Assembly: GCA_039680225.1 (NCBI GenBank) | Contig: JBDKTK010000332.1 | Span: 1-8,748 of the forward strand | Direction: 5' to 3' | DNA from: JBDKTK01 sp039680225 | GTDB taxonomy: Bacteria > Desulfobacterota > Syntrophia > Syntrophales > UBA4778 | DNA: 8,748 nucleotides | Part shown: positions 5,142 through 8,748 of the stretch, piece after piece | How the letters are laid out: every line of letters begins with the position of its first letter | Position numbering within the stretch: the first letter of the stretch is position 1 | Notes under the pieces: model-generated | What the model was told of the DNA's origin: nothing | The model's input: only the letters and a program-made list of their open reading frames with translations | Databases searched by the model: none | Translations under genes and position numbers: made by a program

Positions 5142-7229
5142 TTATTTATCAAGTATAATCCGTGCGTCCACGGCCAGGCAGCCTTCCGGCGAGGCCATGA
5201 CCGGGTTGATATCGAGTTCGGAAATCTCCGGGCACCTCGTTGCGAGATATGATATCCGCTCCAGGATTTCGCACAGGCCCTCAATGTCCGCGCCCGCCTC
5301 GCCCCTTGTCCCTTTCAGCAGGGGGTATATCTTCAGGGACTGCAGCATTACTTTCGCGACGCCGGCATCAACAGGGACCAGTTCCCGGGCGATGTCGCGC
5401 AGCACTTCGGTATAGATGCCGCCGGCGCCGCACGCGACAACCGGGCCGAACTGCGGGTCTTTTTTCAGGCCGACGAGGACTTCTCTGCCGGCCGCCTGTT
5501 TCTGCAGAATAAAATGAAATTCCGAATCCGGCGCTGCCGCAGCGGCCCTGGTTTTCAGCAGCCTGTAAGCCTTGCCAAGCTCCGCTTTATTCTTAATTGA
5601 GGTAACTACGCCCCCCATTTCGGTCTTGTGGATGAAATCCTTCCCGGATATTTTCAGGACCAGCGGAAATCCAGTTTCCGCCGCAGCGCTTTCCAGCTCT
5701 TTCAGGCTTTTTGCAAGCGAGCTCTTGACAACCGGTATCCCGAATGCGGCGAGCAGGTCCAGGGCATCGGCGCCAAGCAGGACCTTTTCGGTTTTCGCCT
5801 TCGCGATCAGGCCTTGCGCCTTGCTTTCATTAATTGCAAAATTTTTCCGGACCGGATTTTTCCTGGTCCTGTTCAGGTAAGCCTCATGGCAGTAAGCGAG
5901 CCCGTCGACCGCCCGCTCGATTGTTTTGAAACAGGCGGTATTTTCGATCGCCTCGAAACGGGCCGGGACGGCCGGGTCTATATAGGGCCAGACCGAAAGG
6001 GGCTTCCCTTTCATCTGATTGCGGGCTTCGGCCACTGACGGAACGATATCGATATTGTTGTGGAGGGGCGAGTCGGAGACCGGGACGATAAAAAGGACAC
6101 CGTCTATGCCGGGCGACTGTAAAAGCTCCGTGACCGCAATTGAAATGGTCCCGCGGTAGTCGCCGCCGATCATCCCTATCGGCCAGTAGTCGACCGGATT
6201 CCCGACGTGTATCCAGTCAGGCAATCCTTTGGTCAGTTTTTCCGGCAGGCCCTCGGGCACTTTGGCGATTGCGAGCCCGCGCTCCTCGATCCGGTCGGCC
6301 GCCATTATCCCGGCCGCGCCCGAGGCTGTCAGCACTCCCAGGCTCGGGCCCTTCATCTCCGTCAGCAGCAGCAGGGCATGGATGGCGTCGCTCAGTTCGT
6401 CCATGGTCCGCGGGCGGATTATCCCCGCCCGGCGGAATGCCGCATCCGCGACCTCGTCCTCTCCGACCAGGGAGCCCGTATGGGAGACGGCCGCCCGGGC
6501 GCCCGCGCTGCTGCGGCCGGTTTTGAACACGATGACCGGTTTCGTGCGGGTCACCCTGCCGGCAAGCTCCAGAAATTCCTTTCCCCTCCGGATACCCTCG
6601 ATGTGCACTACGATGATCTTTGTCTCGGGATCGCCGGCGAGATATTTCAGGGCGTCCACATGGTCGATGTCGCTTGCGTCGCCGATGTCTATGGTCTTTC
6701 CCCAGTTGTCGGCTGAAAAGTCCACGGCGCCCACCTGGATTACGCCGGTTTGCGCCACGAGCGAGACCGGCGGAATTTTTTCCGGGGGCGGCTGATCAAG
6801 AAACGAAGTGGTGAAGCGGCGGTAGTTGTTCATTACGCCCAGGGTGTTCGGGCCGATGATCCGCATCTTGCGGGCGGCGGCGATCCGGAGTATTTCGTCC
6901 TGCAGCCGGGCCCCCCGCGCATCCGCGTCGGAAAAGCCCTGGGTAATGATGACCGCCCTCGAGATGCCGAAATCGCCGCAATCCCGGACCGCATTAGCCA
7001 CCCGTTCCCTGCCTACCGAGATGATTGCCAGGTCCGGAACCTCGGGCAGTTCCGAAACGGAACCAAAGGATTTGATGCCGCAAATCTCCCCGGCATTGGG
7101 GTTGATTGGATAGATCCTCCCCCGAAAGCCGTACCGGAGCATGATTTCGACGTTGTTAAAAGATCCGGGGCCGCTTTGCCTCGGGACTCCGATTACCGCA
7201 ACAGATTCCGGCTCAAGAAATTTCCGCAT
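5142..7229 (-). CDS. ADP-forming acyl-CoA synthetase (acetate-CoA ligase type), fused alpha-beta
   Basis: This 695-residue cytoplasmic enzyme of the NDP-forming acyl-CoA synthetase superfamily should interconvert acyl-CoA + ADP + Pi with acid + CoA + ATP. Domain order: CoA-binding Rossmann domain (1-130; SVAVIG at 9-14, PINPN at 41-45, GPNTLGV at 126-132), two succinyl-CoA-ligase-like domains (about 150-455) with VSHTGSLVG at 248-256 (His250 is the predicted phospho-histidine), and an ATP-grasp domain (about 465-695) with VLKISGKDFIHKTEMGG at 524-540 (Lys526; His534 is the second histidine of this family), FGPVVACGAGGIYTEVL at 594-610 and ELDINPV at 671-677 (metal ligands Asp673, Asn675). In the GPNCxG loop Cys is replaced by Thr129. 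The ATG at 7227-7229 is chosen over one 57 nt upstream because AGGAGGTG lies 8 nt before it and the CoA-binding domain starts directly after. The acyl substrate is not determinable. In anaerobes this enzyme usually conserves energy as ATP from acyl-CoA. Confidence 0.93.
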   Translation of the reverse strand: MRKFLEPESVAVIGVPRQSGPGSFNNVEIMLRYGFRGRIYPINPNAGEICGIKSFGSVSELPEVPDLAIISVGRERVANAVRDCGDFGISRAVIITQGFSDADARGARLQDEILRIAAARKMRIIGPNTLGVMNNYRRFTTSFLDQPPPEKIPPVSLVAQTGVIQVGAVDFSADNWGKTIDIGDASDIDHVDALKYLAGDPETKIIVVHIEGIRRGKEFLELAGRVTRTKPVIVFKTGRSSAGARAAVSHTGSLVGEDEVADAAFRRAGIIRPRTMDELSDAIHALLLLTEMKGPSLGVLTASGAAGIMAADRIEERGLAIAKVPEGLPEKLTKGLPDWIHVGNPVDYWPIGMIGGDYRGTISIAVTELLQSPGIDGVLFIVPVSDSPLHNNIDIVPSVAEARNQMKGKPLSVWPYIDPAVPARFEAIENTACFKTIERAVDGLAYCHEAYLNRTRKNPVRKNFAINESKAQGLIAKAKTEKVLLGADALDLLAAFGIPVVKSSLAKSLKELESAAAETGFPLVLKISGKDFIHKTEMGGVVTSIKNKAELGKAYRLLKTRAAAAAPDSEFHFILQKQAAGREVLVGLKKDPQFGPVVACGAGGIYTEVLRDIARELVPVDAGVAKVMLQSLKIYPLLKGTRGEAGADIEGLCEILERISYLATRCPEISELDINPVMASPEGCLAVDARIILDK

Positions 7230-7301
7230 CAGCAGGCACCTCCTCTGGAATGCATTAGTGGTAATAGATAAGTTCAATAAAATCAAGTTACATAGGAAAA
7301 A

Positions 7302-7331
7302 ATTATCATCTTCGAAACAGGCATAATTGAA
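7302..7331 (-). promoter_or_regulatory. Weak promoter candidate for the acyl-CoA synthetase gene
   Basis: On the minus strand, GATAAT (7302-7307; 5 of 6 to TATAAT) is preceded at 18 bp by TTCAAT (7326-7331; 3 of 6 to TTGACA). It lies about 70 nt before the ATG at 7229 in an AT-rich stretch. The match is modest and other start sites are possible. Confidence 0.25.
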
Positions 7332-7382
7332 GGCAAAGGTAACATGCAGACGCGTTCAATAAACCCCTGATATTTTCTCCTA

Positions 7383-7410
7383 TTGACAATAATGGCCAAT
7401 TAACTTAAAG
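7383..7410 (+). promoter_or_regulatory. Candidate promoter of the cobalamin riboswitch operon
   Basis: A consensus TTGACA at 7383-7388 lies about 30 nt before the riboswitch P1 stem. The -10 is not clear; TTAAAG (7405-7410, 16-bp spacer) is the best-positioned hexamer. The position just before the aptamer supports its being the operon promoter. Confidence 0.4.
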
Positions 7411-7416
7411 ATCAAG

Positions 7417-7561
7417 CCGGTGAAGGGAAGACGGTGAGACTCCGTCGCGGACCCGCCGCTGTAACCGGGGATGAAAGCCGCAAGCAAGTCACTGTTCCGT
7501 TCGAAGCGGAATGGGAAGGCGCGGCAAGTAAGGCGATCCGGGAGCCAGAAGACCTCACCGG
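7417..7561 (+). promoter_or_regulatory. Cobalamin (adenosylcobalamin) riboswitch aptamer
   Basis: The conserved core is readable in order: GGGAA (7425-7429), CGGTGAGACTCCG (about 7431-7443), GCGGACCCGC followed by CTGTAA (7459-7464), AGTCACTG (7487-7494), TGGGAAGGCG (7512-7521), and the B12 box GAGCCAGAAGACCT (7542-7555). The P1 closing stem is CCGGTGA (7417-7423) with TCACCGG (7555-7561), a perfect 7-bp pairing. This RNA binds a cobalamin cofactor and should lower expression of the downstream cob genes when cobalamin is abundant. It points toward cobC-cobU on the same strand, which supports the assignment. Confidence 0.93.
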
Positions 7562-7626
7562 GTATTTTATGGACCTCCCTCGCGGATAGGGAAGATAGTC
7601 TGAAGCAACCAAGGATAAAAACGGAG

Positions 7627-7660
7627 TCCCTGGACAGTTCATGTCCGGGGATTTTTTTTT
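7627..7660 (+). terminator. Riboswitch-controlled intrinsic terminator
   Basis: TCCCTGGACA (7627-7636) pairs with TGTCCGGGGA (7642-7651), a 10-bp stem with one T-G wobble around a GTTCA loop, followed by nine T residues (7652-7660). It sits about 65 nt after the aptamer and ends 24 nt before the first cob gene, the layout of a transcription-terminating expression platform. AGGGA at 7588-7592 can pair either with TCCCT at 7576-7580 or with the terminator arm TCCCT at 7627-7631, a plausible antiterminator switch. Confidence 0.88.
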
Positions 7661-7684
7661 GGCCCCCTTTATCAAGACGGGCAT

Positions 7685-8320
7685 GTGAGCATCATGTGCG
7701 CAAATCTCTCTCTCATCAGACACGGCAAAGTCGGCGACGAATACCGGGGGACTTTTATCGGGAAGACCGACGTGCCCCTTGCGATCACGGGCAGGCGCCA
7801 GGCCCAAAGGCTGAAGAGGCAGCTGCGGGACATCTTTAAAGCGGCGCCCGACAGCGTTATCCTTTCAAGTCCTTTGCAGCGCTGCCGGGAAACTGCGAAT
7901 ATAGCATCGCAGGGCCTCAACATACCTGTCCAGTTCGACGACGACCTCAGGGAAATTGATTTCGGCGAGTGGGAGGTCCTCACATTTGAGAAGATCGCCG
8001 CAACATACAACAGCAACGAAATCGCAGGCTGGGCCAGGTTCGACAGGGATTTCACCTTCCCCGGGGGCGAGCGCCTCGGCGATTTCCTTGACCGCGTGGC
8101 AGGGGCGGGCGAAAGGCTGGCCGCGCTTGACTGCGAAAGCGCAGTCGTCTTTACCCACGGCGGCGTCATACGCGCCCTGATCTGCCATTTCCTGAAACTG
8201 GACCCCCGCAATTACCTGCTCTTCGAAGTCGGCCCGGCTTCGGTGACCACAATCCGGCTTTTTGAAAACGGGGGGATCCTCACAGGGCTTAATAATTTTG
8301 TTGGTATCGAGGAGGCGTGA
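7685..8320 (+). CDS. cobC: Histidine phosphatase, probable alpha-ribazole phosphatase
   Basis: A 211-residue cytoplasmic enzyme of the histidine phosphatase (phosphoglycerate mutase-like) superfamily. It probably removes phosphate from alpha-ribazole-5'-phosphate or adenosylcobalamin-5'-phosphate in cobalamin nucleotide-loop assembly. Motifs: LIRHGK (10-15; His13 is the phosphorylated catalytic residue), SSPLQRCRETA (61-71; Arg66), REIDFGEWE (89-97; Glu90), FPGGE (125-129) and VFTHGGVIRAL (155-165; second catalytic His158). The specific role is inferred from the cobalamin riboswitch just upstream and cobU just downstream; the fold alone would not give it. The start is uncertain: GTG at 7685 or ATG at 7694 (Met4), neither with a clear ribosome site. 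An ATG at 7683 reads directly into TGA. The stop at 8318-8320 lies 1 nt before the cobU start, indicating coupling. Confidence 0.88.
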   Translation: MSIMCANLSLIRHGKVGDEYRGTFIGKTDVPLAITGRRQAQRLKRQLRDIFKAAPDSVILSSPLQRCRETANIASQGLNIPVQFDDDLREIDFGEWEVLTFEKIAATYNSNEIAGWARFDRDFTFPGGERLGDFLDRVAGAGERLAALDCESAVVFTHGGVIRALICHFLKLDPRNYLLFEVGPASVTTIRLFENGGILTGLNNFVGIEEA

Positions 8321-8321
8321 C

Positions 8322-8748
8322 TTGGCCCGTATTGTCCTGGTGACCGGCGGGAGCCGCAGCGGCAAAAGCGATTACGCCCAGAAGTACGCCGAATCCCTGG
8401 CCGGGAGAAAGGCTTATATAGCCACCTGTCCCGTGATCGACTCCGAAACGGCGGCGCGGGTGAAAAAGCACCGGGAAGCGCGCGCCGGCGCCGAATGGTC
8501 CACCATCGAGGAGACCTTTCATCTGGCAAAAGTAATCAGCTCCGCCGATCACGATATACTTCTCGTCGACTGCCTCACCCTCTGGGTCAACAACGTCATG
8601 TACGAGGCCGGCCAGGCGGGCCGCAGCGCTACAGAGGAGGAAATTTCCGGGCTTTGCCGCGAGACCATCAGCGCGTGCCGCGCGCATGCGGGGACAATCA
8701 TATTTGTCACGAATGAAGTGGGCATGGGGATTGTGCCGGACAACGCCG
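8322..8748 (+). CDS. cobU: Adenosylcobinamide kinase / adenosylcobinamide-phosphate guanylyltransferase (5' part)
   Basis: The first 142 residues of CobU, which phosphorylates adenosylcobinamide and then transfers GMP to give adenosylcobinamide-GDP. It is cut by the window edge; the family is usually about 170-190 residues, so roughly the last quarter is missing. The P-loop GGSRSGKS is at 9-16. KKHREAR at 48-54 carries His50, matching the guanylylated histidine region. LVDCLTLWVNN at 81-91 is the Walker B-like segment, and FVTNEVGMGIVP at 128-139 is a CobU signature. The start is TTG at 8322, chosen because GAGGAGG lies about 8 nt upstream, it begins 1 nt after the cobC stop, and it places the P-loop at the usual distance from the N-terminus. 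Expression should follow the upstream cobalamin riboswitch. Confidence 0.93.
   Translation, partial: MARIVLVTGGSRSGKSDYAQKYAESLAGRKAYIATCPVIDSETAARVKKHREARAGAEWSTIEETFHLAKVISSADHDILLVDCLTLWVNNVMYEAGQAGRSATEEEISGLCRETISACRAHAGTIIFVTNEVGMGIVPDNA

Noticed and set aside
6140..6795. Several long plus-strand open frames opposite the acyl-CoA synthetase
   Set aside because: They overlap one another and the well-supported minus-strand gene, and their composition is typical of GC-rich antisense frames.
7569..7589. Six-codon leader ORF (ATG...TAG) in the riboswitch expression platform
   Set aside because: Too short to support, with no ribosome site. The segment is better explained by riboswitch pairing.
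7412..7807. 131-codon minus-strand open frame
   Set aside because: It covers the cobalamin riboswitch, its terminator and the cobC start on the opposite strand, and shows no family resemblance.

Overview
The window looks like a chromosomal stretch from an anaerobic, GC-moderate bacterium, most plausibly a Desulfobacterota/Syntrophobacterales-type syntroph or fermenter. This placement is inferred from gene content (a type I CoA-transferase, a fused ADP-forming acyl-CoA synthetase, a cobalamin-controlled cob operon), from strong GGAGG-type ribosome binding sites, and from a small intergenic palindromic element. No rRNA, tRNA, CRISPR array or transposase gene is visible.

Layout. 1-63: tail of an unidentified plus-strand gene. 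101-231: a small element with imperfect terminal inverted repeats, followed by a bidirectional terminator at 238-275. 292-1596 (minus): fold-type I PLP aminotransferase with a plausible promoter and dyad upstream. 1896-3451 (minus): a two-gene type I CoA-transferase operon. The second gene (beta subunit) is intact. The first (alpha subunit) carries one in-frame TGA at codon 103, with conserved sequence in the same frame on both sides. 3452-3866: divergent regulatory region with two operator-like repeats and a TTGACA promoter candidate. 3867-5015 (plus): an orphan lipoprotein, visibly AT-richer than its neighbours. 5047-5127: a palindromic repeat plus a strong bidirectional terminator between convergent genes. 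5142-7229 (minus): a 695-residue ADP-forming acyl-CoA synthetase with fused alpha and beta parts. 7383-7660 (plus): promoter, cobalamin riboswitch and intrinsic terminator. 7685 to the window end (plus): an alpha-ribazole phosphatase-like gene (cobC) and the 5' part of cobU.

How the parts relate. The aminotransferase, CoA-transferase and ADP-forming acyl-CoA synthetase would fit amino- or organic-acid catabolism: transamination to 2-oxoacids, CoA activation or exchange, and ATP recovery from acyl-CoA. They are separate transcription units, so this link is only inference. The cob operon is a classical cobalamin-repressed unit for nucleotide-loop assembly. The most interesting points are the in-frame TGA next to the predicted active site of the CoA-transferase alpha subunit, and the apparent loss of the catalytic Glu motif in its beta partner. 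Together they suggest either a decaying gene pair or an atypical, possibly recoded, CoA-thioester enzyme.
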